Shown: piece after piece, positions 1 to 10,390 of the stretch | Position numbering within the stretch: the first letter of the stretch is position 1 | Layout: each line of letters begins with the position of its first letter | Assembly: GCA_029449245.1 (NCBI GenBank) | Contig: JANATF010000001.1 | Span: 3,844,001-3,908,000, forward strand | Source: Mortierella alpina | Taxonomy: Eukaryota > Mortierellomycota > Mortierellomycetes > Mortierellales > Mortierellaceae | Length of the DNA stretch: 64,000 nucleotides | Direction of reading: 5' to 3' | The notes under the pieces: model-generated | What the model saw: only the letters and a program-made list of their open reading frames with translations | What the model was told of the DNA's origin: nothing | The model's database searches: none | Program-made: the position numbers and the translations under genes

Positions 1-1117
1 TCAGTATCAGAGAGAGTGAGAGAGCCCTGGAGCCTTCAATGGCTACCTGTCTCCCTGGGTAGCAATGCCAGGCACTCTGTGCGATCCGCGAGGACTCGCT
101 GTTGCGCTGCATGGTGTTTATACAGCATCATATGTAGTTTTGCACAACGCACAAACCTAAAAAGTGCACTGGCTCACTGTGCCTGGGTTCCAATGCACTT
201 GCAAATGGGCCATAGGAGCCGTATGGCGCCTCTCATTGGCCGATCAGGGCCGTATCTTGTAGATACATGTCGCCGTATCTTGTAGATGCATGTCGACTAG
301 TGCCGAAGTGCTTATAATGAAATACTACCGGTACGATGGGCTTGTCCAGAGCGAGCTCGATCGTCCGAGCTGCTTGAATTGCAATTATAACCACTTTCAA
401 GAATCGTCAAGATTCGCCATCGCAAAGTCCGCTCCCTGGCATTCGCGAACGGGTCGACTCCGTAACTCAGATTGTGAAGATGAGCAAACCAGGAAAAGTG
501 TGCATGGCGTGATGCAGCACACTCCCAAGGCTGCAGAAAAGCGGATGGAGTGTTCAGGCGCCAAAAACTTCATTAGCAAAGTCGCATTCGAAGGTTGCCG
601 GCCAGATAATCAGTATCAGAGAGAGTGAGAGAGCCCTGGAGCCTTCAATGGCTACCTGTCTCCCTGGGTAGCAATGCCAGGCACTCTGTGCGATCCGCGA
701 GGACTCGCTGTTGCGCTGCATGGTGTTTATACAGCATTATATGTAGTTTTGCACAACGCACAAACCTAAAAAGTGCACTGGCCCACTGTGCCTGGGTTCC
801 CATGTACTTGCAAATGGGCCATAGGAGCCGTATGGCGCCTCTCATTGGCCGATCAGGGCCGTATCTTGTAGATACATGTCGCCGTATCTTGTAGATGCAT
901 GTCGACTAGTGCCGAAGTGCTTATAATGAAATACTACCGGTACGGCGGGCTTGTCTAGAGCGAGCTCGATCGTCCGAGCTGCTTGAATTGGAATTATAAA
1001 CGCTTTCAAGAATCGTCCAGATTCGCTATCGCAAAAAGCCTTACTCTTGCTGAAAGGTCGCTTTCGCAGCTCAGATGGTGAAGATAAGCAAATCAAGAAA
1101 ACTGTGCCGATGCACAC
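1..1117 (+). repeat. Satellite-like ~609-bp repeat, left (plus-oriented) arm
   Basis: Two plus-oriented copies of one sequence are seen; the landmark GTTTATACAGC ends at 125 and again at 735, a period of about 610 bp. The array continues beyond the left edge of the window. Short open frames recur in each unit only because the DNA recurs; they differ by frame and have no domain. The 842-1117 segment is repeated almost base for base in reverse orientation at 1390-1664, so the array is folded back on itself around a spacer at 1118-1389. I do not recognise the family. Confidence 0.85.
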
Positions 1118-1389
1118 ACCGCTAACAAATAGTCATACTCTATCCGACGCCTGCTTATACAAATGCTTCCCGTTCGCCTGACGCCGTAGATAGATCAATA
1201 CCCCACTGTAGGGCTTCCACTGTCACTATATGCTCTATCGAAAAACCGATCCTTTGAGTGTGATGGCTTGCAATCCTTGGACAATAGTCTGTGTGCTTGT
1301 CTGCCCCATTTTTGTATGTGCGACATTCCTGAAGTTTTTGGAGCCTTATCATTTCATCCTCTTCTCCCGAGCCCTGGGAGTGTGGTGCA
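1118..1389. other. Unique spacer between inverted satellite arms
   Basis: About 270 bp between two inverted, nearly identical repeat arms. It is not part of the 609-bp unit as judged from the other copies, and I see no gene in it. It would form the loop of a very large hairpin if the arms paired. Confidence 0.6.
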
Positions 1390-3470
1390 TCACGCCAGGC
1401 ACTGTTTTCTTGATTTGCTTATCTTCACCATCTGAGCTGCGAAAGCGACCTTTCAGCAAGAGTAAGGCTTTTTGCGATAGCGAATCTGGACGATTCTTGA
1501 AAGCGTTTATAATTCCAATTCAAGCAGCTCGGACGATCGAGCTCGCTCTAGACAAGCCCGCCGTACTGGTAGTATTTCATTATAAGCACTTCGGCACTAG
1601 TCGACATGCATCTACAAGATACGGCGACATGTATCTACAAGATACGGCCCTGATCGGCCAATGAGAGGCGCCATACGGCTCCTATGGCCCATTTGCAAGT
1701 ACATGGGAACCCAGGCACAGTGGGCCAGTGCACTTTTTAGGTTTGTGCGTTGTGCAAAACTACATATAATGGCTCAACTCAAATGCATTTTTTTTTTCAC
1801 GGGTGATAATTATAAAAACATTCGGGCGTACGATTACGAATGTGCAGCATGCAATTCTGGGGCGCTGGATGATGACCTTCCTCTAAGTGCACGACTGGCA
1901 TAATTTTATAATTATCACCCGTGAAAAAAAAATGCATTTGAGTTGAGCCAATGCTGTATAAACACCATGCAGTGCAGCAGCGAGTCCTCGCGGATCGCAC
2001 AGAGTGCCTGGCATTGCCACCCAGGGAGACAGGTAGCCATTGAAGGCCCCAGTGCTCTCTCACTCTCTCTGATACTGATTGTCTGGCCGCAACCTTCGAA
2101 GGCAACTTTTCTAATGAATTTTTGGTGCCTGAACACTCCATGAGCTTTTCTACAGCCCTGGGAGTGTGCTGCATCATGCCATGCACACTTTTCCTGGTTT
2201 GCTCATCTTCACAATCTGAGTTACGGAGTCGACCCGTTCGCGAATGCCAGGGAGCGGACTTTGCGATGGCGAATCTTGACGATTCTTGAAAGTGGTTATA
2301 ATTGCAATTCAAGCAGCTCGGACGATCGAGCTCGCTCTAGACAAGCCCATCGTACCGGTAGTATTTCATTATAAGCACTTCGGCACTATTCGACATGCAT
2401 CTACAAGATACGGCGACATGTATCTACAAGATACGGCCCTGATCCGGCCAATGAGAGGCGCCATACGGCTCCTATGGCCCATTTGCAAGTGCATTGGAAC
2501 CCAGGCACAGTGAGCCAGTGCACTTTTTAGGTTTGTGCGTTGTGCAAAACTACATATGATGCTGTATAAACACCATGCAGCGCAACAGCGAGTCCTCGCG
2601 GATCGCACAGAGTGCCTGGCATTGCTACCCAGGGAGACAGGTAGCCATTGAAGGCTCCAGGGCTCTCTCACTCTCTCTGATACTGATTGTCTGGCCGGCA
2701 ACCTTCGAATGCGACTTTGCTAATGAAGTTTTTGGCGCCTGAACACTCCATCCGCTTTTCTGCAGCCTTGGGAGTGTGCTGCATCACGCCATGCACACTT
2801 TTCCTGGTTTGCTCATCTTCACAATCTGAGTTACGGAGTCGACCCGTTCGCGAATGCCAGGGAGCGGACTTTGCGATGGCGAATCTTGACGATTCTTGAA
2901 AGTGGTTATAATTGCAATTCAAGCAGTTCGGTCGATCGAGCTCGCTCTGGACAAGCCCATCGTACCGGTAGTATTTCATTATAAGCACTTCGGCACTAGT
3001 CGACATGCATCTACAAGATACGGCGACATGTATCTACAAGATACGGCCCTGATCGGCCAATGAGAGGCGCCATACGGCTCCTATGGCCCATTTGCAAGTG
3101 CATTGGAACCCAGGCACAGTGGGCCAGTGCACTTTTTAGGTTTGTGCGTTGTGCAAAACTACATATAATGCTGTATAAACACCATGCAGCGCAACAGCGA
3201 GTCCTCGCGGATCGCACAGAGTGCCTGGCACTGCTACCCAGACCACCCGGTAGCCATTGAGAGCCATTGAGTACTCCAGGGCTCGCTCTCTCTGATATGA
3301 CCTCGACTTCGCTAAGGGAGTTTTTTTTGGCGCCTGGTCATTCCAGGGACTTCCCCAGAACTCTGGGAGTGGGCCGATGCGTAACAGGCACTCTTTCTTC
3401 ATTTTCCTCGTCTTGACTATGTGAGTTGCGGAATCAACCCGTTCGCCATAGTCAGAGCCTTTGGCGATTG
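1390..3470 (-). repeat. Satellite-like ~609-bp repeat, right (minus-oriented) arm
   Basis: Minus-oriented copies of the unit; the landmark GCTGTATAAAC begins at 1953, 2561 and 3170 (periods 608 and 609). The last part, about 3290-3470, is a more degenerate continuation that still matches the block around 2730-2890 (GGCGCCTGG..., then a GAGTTGCGGAATCAACCCG segment). The array therefore ends only about 160 bp before the RRP42 start codon, so the RRP42 promoter lies in or beside repeat DNA. One copy is interrupted by a MITE at 1771-1949. Confidence 0.85.
1771..1949. mobile_element. 179-bp MITE nested in the satellite, 3-bp target duplication
   Basis: The two ends are inverted repeats of about 46 bp that begin GGCTCAACTCAAATG and differ mainly by one T in a T-run. 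The flanks are AAT at 1768-1770 and AAT at 1950-1952. The uninterrupted satellite copy at 3161-3180 reads ACATATAATGCTGTATAAAC, so the pre-insertion site is visible in the same window and contains a single AAT. There is no coding capacity. A 3-bp duplication and short TIR-bounded body fit non-autonomous PIF/Harbinger-like elements, although AAT is not their usual TWA target. The superfamily is therefore inferred. Confidence 0.85.
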
Positions 3471-3629
3471 ATGGGAGGCGCGCTGTATAGATATGGCCCA
3501 TATGAAGGTCCGATGGTTATGGAACAGTCACAGCTTCGAAAACATGTTAGAATTCAAAACACTGGCTTTGTTCGTCTCTCAGCAACCTCATTCCACACGC
3601 ACACACACAGACACACACCGACAGCCGCC

Positions 3630-5010
3630 ATGCTCAGCTTAATTTCGCCTGCAGAACGCGACTACATCCTCAAAGGAATCGAATGCAACATCCGTGCGGA
3701 CGGACGGCAGAGATCTGACTACCGCGAGGTGACTCTAGAAACCGGAGTCGTCTCACAGACGAGCGGCTCTGCTCGTATCCGTATCGCAGGAGGAACAGAT
3801 GTCCTTGTCAGTGTCAAGGCAGAGATTGGACCCGTTCTAGTGGATCCAGAGACAGGCGACGGTGCTGATAAAGGACAGATCATCTGCAACGTCGAGTGGT
3901 AAGGGCAATCACGCAAGCAAACTCGTTTTTTTTCTTTTGTTTTTTTGCGCCAACCTCCCCCACGACGCTTGTCCGGCCGCCATACTGACTCACCCCACCG
4001 GGTCTCTTTGAAACACTATAGTGCTCCAAGTGCATCGCAGCAGTTTGAAGGACGTGGCGCAGACGAACTCAACAACGAACTTACACAGATGATGTCCCGT
4101 TTCCTGAGCCATTCGGGTCCTGCTGCGTCATCCTTCCACTCCACCACGTCCTCTTCATCCACAGCATCAGGATCAGAAGCTTCAACGACCGCAAAGACAA
4201 CTTCGGGAGCCGGAGGCATTAACCTTTCAAAACTCTGTATTATCCCTGGTCAGCAGTGCTGGATTCTCTACGTGGACGCGTTGGTGTTGGATTATGGGGG
4301 CAACTTGATGGATGCCATTTTTATGGGCACGCGCGCCGCTATTTATGATACCCAGATTCCCAAGACTGAGGTCCAGGACTTGGGCGATGGTCAGTTTGAG
4401 TTTGAGGTGCTGGACGATGCTGAAGATACAGAGGAGGTGGAGGGACGGGAAGATATGCCCCTTTGCGTCACTTTGAACAAGGTAAGAAAGGCCAAACATC
4501 CTGACTTGATCATGCTATGGGCGCCATATCGTACATCGATCCTTTTGCTATTTGTGAAATTGACCCCTTGCCATTCTTTTACTTGTCTTTTTAGATCGGG
4601 GCTCGTCATATTGTGGATGCCTCCCCTTTGGAAGAACTGTGCACAGAGGCCAAGCTAACCGTGGCCGTTAATCGTTCAGGAGAACTCTGTGGATTGCAAA
4701 AGGGATATGATGGAGGGATCGAACCCAGTTTGTTGCTCGAGATGATCCAGGTAAGAGAGATTCCACTGTTACTTATCCATGCCAATTGAGACAAGTGTCA
4801 TTCTCTGCTGGCCGTTGTGAAAGAACTAACTAACAGCCTGTAATTTTGACCTTCATTTTTCATTCTCTCAAATCATTCCAGTCTGGAAAAACCATGGGAC
4901 AGAGCCTTATCAAACAGCTGGACGCCAGTATCAAGAAGGAGGCGGATAGTGACTTGGCAAAGAGACAACGTGGCGAACCTGTTCACAAGCTTGGTTTCTT
5001 TGCGCAATAA
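3630..5010 (+). CDS. RRP42: Exosome complex RNase PH-like subunit RRP42 (EXOSC7)
   Basis: Spliced model: exons 3630-3898, 4022-4481, 4595-4750, 4882-5010, all GT-AG with phases that close, giving 337 residues. The start MLSLISPAERDYI, the RADGR block near residue 23 and the NVECAPSASQQFEGRG junction across intron 1 are typical of RRP42/RRP45-type RNase PH folds. In the family the protein is one of six catalytically inert ring subunits of the nuclear and cytoplasmic RNA exosome (3'-5' RNA processing and decay). Yeast and human relatives are about 265-290 residues; the excess here is mainly a Ser/Thr/Ala-rich insert around residues 125-160. A poly(A) signal follows 37 nt after the stop. The gene is convergent with DHH1. 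The promoter abuts the satellite array. Confidence 0.93.
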
Positions 5011-5046
5011 GAGCCATGGTCAGTATCATCCGTGATGCATTATCAC

Positions 5047-5052
5047 AATAAA
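5047..5052 (+). promoter_or_regulatory. Poly(A) signal AATAAA of RRP42
   Basis: AATAAA lies 37 nt past the RRP42 stop, in the context CAATAAACG, which is also found after the FAHD1 gene at 50125. Confidence 0.6.
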
Positions 5053-5182
5053 CGAGCGGATAAAAACCATGCCACAGAGTTCTTCAATGCTGAGATTCGT
5101 CTTATTATATCAAGGAGAAGATCTAACGTATAATACCACTTGTGAAAGAAAAGAGCAAAAAAAAAAGACGGTAGAGGTGGAC

Positions 5183-5274
5183 AAAAAAAAAAAAAAAAAA
5201 AAAAAAGGGGAGAAAAAAAAAGAAAAAAGAAAAAAGAAAAAAGAAAAAAAAAGGAAAAAAAAGAAAAAAAAAAG
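5183..5274 (+). repeat. 92-nt uninterrupted purine (A/G) tract
   Basis: From 5183 to 5274 the plus strand contains only A and G, first a run of A, then GGGG, then A-runs broken by single G residues. It sits between the convergent RRP42 and DHH1 genes, in the 3' flank of both. Confidence 0.9.
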
Positions 5275-5765
5275 CTAGGATTGAATGCTCCTAACGGCCA
5301 TCGTTCCCCATTTGCCCTCGTTCCGTGATATGTAGTGTTCTTCATCCCCTCACTGACCCTCATCATAAGAATAACATGTTGCAAGACAAAGTAGCCCTTG
5401 AACCCAAATTTTGTACAAGAAGAAAAAGAGTTCGCCCAAAAGAAAATAAAAGAGAGAGAAGAAAAAAAAAAAAGAAAAGTGATGAATGATCCAACTCATC
5501 CCATAGCTTTCGAAAAAGAAGTAGAGTACATGTACAAAAACTGATGAACCAAAACCTGTACAAGACCAATAGATATAGGAAAAGCGTTGCAGTGAAAAGA
5601 ACGACGAGTTGTTGTTGTTTGCGATCCTTGTAGAGAGCATGCGGGATTACATGACGATCATTCAAACTGGCGATCAAAAAAGAAAAGCAGCGTAATAAAG
5701 AAAGGAGTGGAAGAAAAAAAAACGGCAAATATTCAAAGAATGGTCAAAGATCGATGGCGCTTCGC

Positions 5766-7571
5766 TTAACGACGCTGAGGTTGAGACCGTTGCTGATGCT
5801 GGTACTGCTGCTGCTGTTGTTGCTGTTGCTGATGATGCTGGTTCTGCATCTGCTGCTGTTGTTGATGGTGATGCTGCATCTGCTGCTGCTGTTGCTGCTG
5901 CTGTTGATGTTGCTGATGCTGAATCTGCAATTGCTGCTTCTGGTGGAGAAGTCTCTGCTGCTCCTCGTGCGTGATTTGTGCCTCTTGATGCTGGGGATCC
6001 AGAGCAGAGGGAGCGACGTAGAGGCGCTTGTCAATAACGGGGGGGATGGCTTGGATTTCAGTTCCAAGCTCCTGCTCAATCTTGTAGAGGTTGAAGCGAT
6101 CCTCATAGGTGATCAAGTTGATAGCAAGACCCAAGTGGCCGAACCGGCCGCTGCGACCAATGCGATGAAGATATGTCTCGGCATTCTTGGGAAAGTCAAA
6201 GTTGATGACGACATTGACAGCCTGGATATCGATTCCACGGGTTAGGAGGTCCGAGCAGACGAGGTTACGGCATACTCCGTTCCTGAAGTCATGGAAAACG
6301 CGGTTGCGGTGCGACTGCAGCATCTTTGCGTGTGAATAAAAGCAAGAGTAACCGAGTTCCGTAATCTTTTTGGCCAAAAGTTCAACACGGTTGGTCGAGT
6401 TGCAGAAAATAATGGACTGGTTGATTTGGAGCTAATCGTTTGAAGAGGGGACGTAGAAAAGCGTCAAGTCCGAGTAGTTAGGAGTCATGTAAAAGTACTA
6501 TCGACTCTGTGACCCATGTACGTCGGGTTGTAAACATACCTTGGAGAACAATGTGTTGAGACAGTGAACCTTCTGTCGTTCCTCGACAAATGCGTAGTAC
6601 TGCGTGACTCCACGGAGCGTCAGCTCGTCCATGAGATTGATCTCGTAAGGCTTGACCATATGCTTGTCCTTGAAGGTCTTGACGATCATAGGGAAAGTGG
6701 CACTGTAGAGCATGATCTGACGCTCTTTCGGGAAATATGTCAGCAGCTGCTCGACGATCGGCGTGAACTCTGGGCTGAGCAGCTTATCGGCTTCGTCCAT
6801 AACAAAAGTAGCGCATTCGCTAAAGTTGGCCACGCCTTTTCCAGCCAGATCCAAGATGCGACCGGGAGTACCGACAATGATGTGAACAGTCTCGGCGAGG
6901 CGCATGATATCGTCCTTGAGCGTAGTTCCTCCAGTGGTGACCATGACCTGGACACCCATATGCTTGCCCAGCGTCTTGCACACCTGAGCTGTCTGCAGAG
7001 CCAGTTCTCTGGTCGGGACAAGAAGTAGGGCCTGGACCTTGTTCTTCTTAAGATTGATCTTTTCCAAGGATGGAATCACAAACGCAGCAGTCTTTCCTGT
7101 GCCGTTCTTTGCTCTCGCGAGAATATCTCTGCCTGCGAGGGCAATCGGTATAGACTCCTCCTGAATGGGCGAGGGACGCTCAAAGCCAGCCTCAAAGATG
7201 CCCATAAGGAGCTCGCGCTTCAAAAAGTAATCCTCGAACTCGTTGCCTTTGGTCGCAGTGACATCCTAAGGGTTGTCCAAAGAAAAAAAAAAGTGGAAAA
7301 AGGAGGTCAGAGCGCATAATAGGGTCAGCATGCATGCTTTGAAGGCGTGTGAAAGGGTGGCCTTATCGTTTCCCGAGTTGTAGCGGGAAAATGGGTACCT
7401 CAGTTTGCGGGCGAGTATCCTTTGTGGGCAGATGGAGCTCCTTCTTCCAGCTATCGTTTTCGTGCCTAATCGGGGAATCAGAACGTTAGCGTGGAGCTGG
7501 CACGATAGATGGACATGTAGGAGGCAGCAGAGAGTCACTTACGCCATGTGTTGTTGATGGTTGGCGGCCAT
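5766..7571 (-). CDS. DHH1: DEAD-box RNA helicase DHH1/DDX6
   Basis: Minus-strand exons 7571-7543, 7465-7399, 7265-6540 and 6431-5766, giving 495 residues; the first coding exon is only 29 nt. Motifs in order: Q-motif region [14 protein letters not shown], motif I AKNGTGKT (about 84-91), [16 protein letters not shown] (about 189-192), SAT, and in the second RecA domain LLTRGID and HRIGRSGR (about 363-370). The run [17 protein letters not shown] before the helicase core is characteristic of DHH1/DDX6. The family represses translation and activates decapping in P-bodies. The C-terminus beyond about residue 430 is a Gln/His-rich low-complexity tail encoded by CAG/CAA repeats, longer than in yeast. 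Convergent with RRP42; divergent from the GDSL gene. Confidence 0.95.
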
Positions 7572-8706
7572 TGTAGATTAAATAATAAGGGATGGGCTAC
7601 CAAGAGGCAGAACGAGGGAAGGGGCAGCGAGAATGGGCTTCAGATGGGGAGGTCGGCCAGATCAGCCTGACAATGAAGCAGTGAGGTGGTGGAGGTGGAG
7701 GTGAAGGTGTGTGTGAGAGTGCTCTAGTGGGTAGCCTGTGTGTCTGAGGTGAGTCGAGGAGTGGCAAGCCAAGAACGAGACCAGAGAGTGGACTGAGTGT
7801 GTGTGTGCGAGTGTTTTTTTTTTTTTTTGCTTTTTTGTTTGGTATGCTGTGTGGGAGTTGAGAATCAACCCTGTCTGTTCCTGGATGAAATATAAAAAAA
7901 AAAGGACAAGGGAAACGAGATCAAGAGTCTGTGGCTGCCCAAGGATGTTGTTGTAGTTGTTGTTGTTGCTGGTGCGTGGGTTGATGAAGCTGTGCCAGGT
8001 GGCGGTACGTGGAGTTGTCTTGATGAGAGAACTGGGTGGTTGTTGCGAGGTGGGGGGGGTGGTGATTGGGATTGAATTCGAGGGGGAACAGAAGAGAGAA
8101 AACGGAAAAAAAGCGCCTCGAACGCGTCACCTCACCAGTATGTGTCCCAGTGTCTGTACCCTTAACTGTGTCAAGACGACGCAAAATCTCAACACTCGCA
8201 CCCCTGTGTGCCGTGCTCCACCCTGCAGCACTATACTTCTTCATGCTACGAGGTCGCGAAGGGTGCTGAAAACCCTCCCCCTGTGGCCAAAGCATTGCTC
8301 CCTCGGAGAGGCAACAGCCTCAACATCACAGAGTCTTTCCCAAAGTAAAACACAACAACGCCCTCTCTTGCCCGTTCGCACGCTCCACCTTGGTATACTT
8401 TCAGACCCGTGGGATAGGGGAAGCTCTTCCCGGTTCATGCAAACGATGAGCAGAAAACGCACAGGGAAGGTCAAGGACAAAGGTATAAGCAACATACCTT
8501 CTGACGAAGAACCACATTGTGCGCTTCGATTTCACGAGCCAAAACCAAGCCAAAGTCAAAAAAATAATCAGAATGATAAAAGCTGTCCCTGAACCTCAAC
8601 TGTTCTTTCTCTTCTTTCCTCTTTCCACCTAACCTGCCTCTGCCCTCTACCATACCCACGTTAGCTTTTCCTCCGTCCCTGACTTGATCCTCTCCATCCA
8701 GAAAGT
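7572..8706. other. Divergent promoter region DHH1/GDSL hydrolase
   Basis: Leader and promoter sequence between two divergent genes. It contains a T14 run near 7815 and GT/CT-rich stretches. Open frames here have no recognisable protein and overlap one another. I see no RNA gene. Confidence 0.5.
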
Positions 8707-9837
8707 ATGATATCGTGGCTACTCCCTCTCTCGGTCGCCTTCTTGGCCACAGCCGATGCCCTGCAGTCGACGGCACAGACTCGATTCGGCTACAAGGACT
8801 GTCAGCCGGCCGATATCAAGAATCTTGTTGTTTTCGGCGACTCGTTCAGTGATAATGGCAATGTCTACAGAATCTCCAATGGATCCTGGCCCGTAGCATC
8901 TTGGTACCCCCGCGGCCGATTCTCGAATGGCCCTAACTGGGCAGACTATGTGCGTACAGTGCTGTATAGATGGTACACACGGCGATCTGCCCATAAGCTT
9001 CTTTCCACACTAGAAAGTTGACTCTTGCCCCTTGTCTTTCCCGTCCTGCGCATTTACTAGGTCGCCAAGGATGGTCGTTTCAAAATGAACAACTTTGCGT
9101 TCGGGTCTGCTACCACAGACTCTGAGACTGTACAGGGTTACTCTGGTAGCAAGGCCGATATTCCTGTTCCTGGCTTTCTGCAGCAGATCAACGATCTTTA
9201 TCTGCCCGGCCAAACGTCCGAGGACATTGACGAACTCGACTCGACTCTTTTTGTTGTGAACTTCCAGGGCAACGACTACTACTTTGATGAAGACATTGGC
9301 CCCAAGCCGGTCCTGGCCAACATTGAGCGCGGCATCCATCGACTGGTGGAGGTGGGTGCAAGACACATCTTGGTAGTTGAGAACCTCGACTTGGGACGTC
9401 TGCCCTACTACCTACGGGACAAGACAGTGTCGCAAGAGTACAGTGCGCTCTCCAGAGCACAGTACCAAGGGTACCAGCAAATGATTCAGCGTATGGCTCA
9501 GAAGTATGGACGCCCTGCCAGACGAGGAAGGCGGTCGGCAGGACGTTCGAATTCTTTCCAGAACTGCAGGGCTGAGGAGGAAGTCAGCAGCGAGATGTAC
9601 CAGCGTCCCGAGACCCGAGTGAACGTTGCGTTCTTTGATCTGCATACGCTCCTCCATCGTATGGCGTCCCCTCAGTCTCTGAAGCGTATGGGGATCGCAG
9701 ATGCCGAGCATGCGTGCCTCAGTGACGACGGCAAGACGCGGTGCCCCAACCCCGACCAGGTCTTTTACTATGACTCGTTCCATGCCTCGACCAAGGTGCA
9801 CCGTGCGGTTGCCACCAGCATCCTCCACCACCTTTAG
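8707..9837 (+). CDS. Secreted GDSL/SGNH-family acylhydrolase
   Basis: Exons 8707-8949 and 9061-9837 give 339 residues. The N-terminus (MISWLLPLSVAFLATADA) is a signal peptide, so the enzyme should be secreted. SGNH blocks are all visible: block I VVFGDSFSDNG with the nucleophile Ser near residue 46, block II glycine in NNFAFGSA, block III GND in NFQGNDYYF, and block V DSFH near the C-terminus (YYDSFHAST). The family hydrolyses ester bonds of lipids or carbohydrate acetates; the substrate cannot be told from sequence. A charged Arg/Ser/Glu-rich stretch of about 30 residues (after QRMAQKYG) interrupts the conserved segment before FFDLHTLL and looks like an insertion. A poly(A) signal lies 40 nt after the stop. 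Confidence 0.88.
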
Positions 9838-10390
9838 TTGGGATCCATAAAGCCATACTGTGTAGCCTTTTAAAAAAATAAAGGGTGCCTGCAGTGCAAG
9901 GACGACGCAACTGATGCCCAGCGTGCGTGCCTGGAACATAACAGACACAGCTGCTGTGTGTGCAAATAAAAAATACACTCAATTTGTTTTTTCTTCTGCT
10001 CCTTTCCACTTCATCCATTGCATCACTGCCCACCGCCCTTGGCCGCCCATACCCGCATTCGTACCCATACCCATAGCCCATCGCCCAGACCCAGACCCAG
10101 ACCCGTCGAGTCCCTGCCCCCACGTCGCCCATTGCCTGCAGCCAGTGCACATTCCATTCGGGCACATTCAGAAGCAACCCCACGCATCCACCGCAGAGCG
10201 GACAGCCAACAAACACACACCCCGCTGGCATTCCTTCTCCCTGCGCCTTTCTTTCCCCCGTTCTCAGTGTTCTTCGTTTCCCTCTTCCGCCTCGTTCCCG
10301 TCTTCTCTCAGAGCCGCGCCCGGATACAAGACAAAGCAGTAGCAGCACTCATACCGACGCGATTTAGCTCTCTGTCGACGGCCGTTAGAC
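9838..10390. other. Intergenic region
   Basis: Contains the 3' end of the GDSL gene and a C/T-rich leader for the next gene, including short CAGACC iterations near 10085-10110. No gene is seen. Confidence 0.5.
9877..9882 (+). promoter_or_regulatory. Poly(A) signal AATAAA of the GDSL gene
   Basis: AATAAA 40 nt downstream of the stop, within an A-rich run. Confidence 0.6.

Larger units (their letters stand above)
5011..5765. other. Convergent intergenic region RRP42/DHH1
   Basis: Holds the RRP42 poly(A) signal, the purine tract and further A-rich plus-strand sequence to about 5725, which would be U-rich 3' UTR in the DHH1 transcript. No gene is seen. Confidence 0.6.

Noticed and set aside
16-3260. 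Repeated peptides of about 60-110 residues in the first array (and similar ones at 41.5-44 kb)
   Set aside because: They recur only because the DNA unit recurs, appear in several frames and both strands, begin at different codons and show no domain or codon-position bias.
5069-5728. Lys-rich plus-strand and Phe-rich minus-strand open frames
   Set aside because: They are translations of the purine-rich 3' flank between RRP42 and DHH1.
5754-6245. Leu-rich plus-strand frame
   Set aside because: It is the shadow of the DHH1 polyglutamine tail (CAG repeats read from the other strand).
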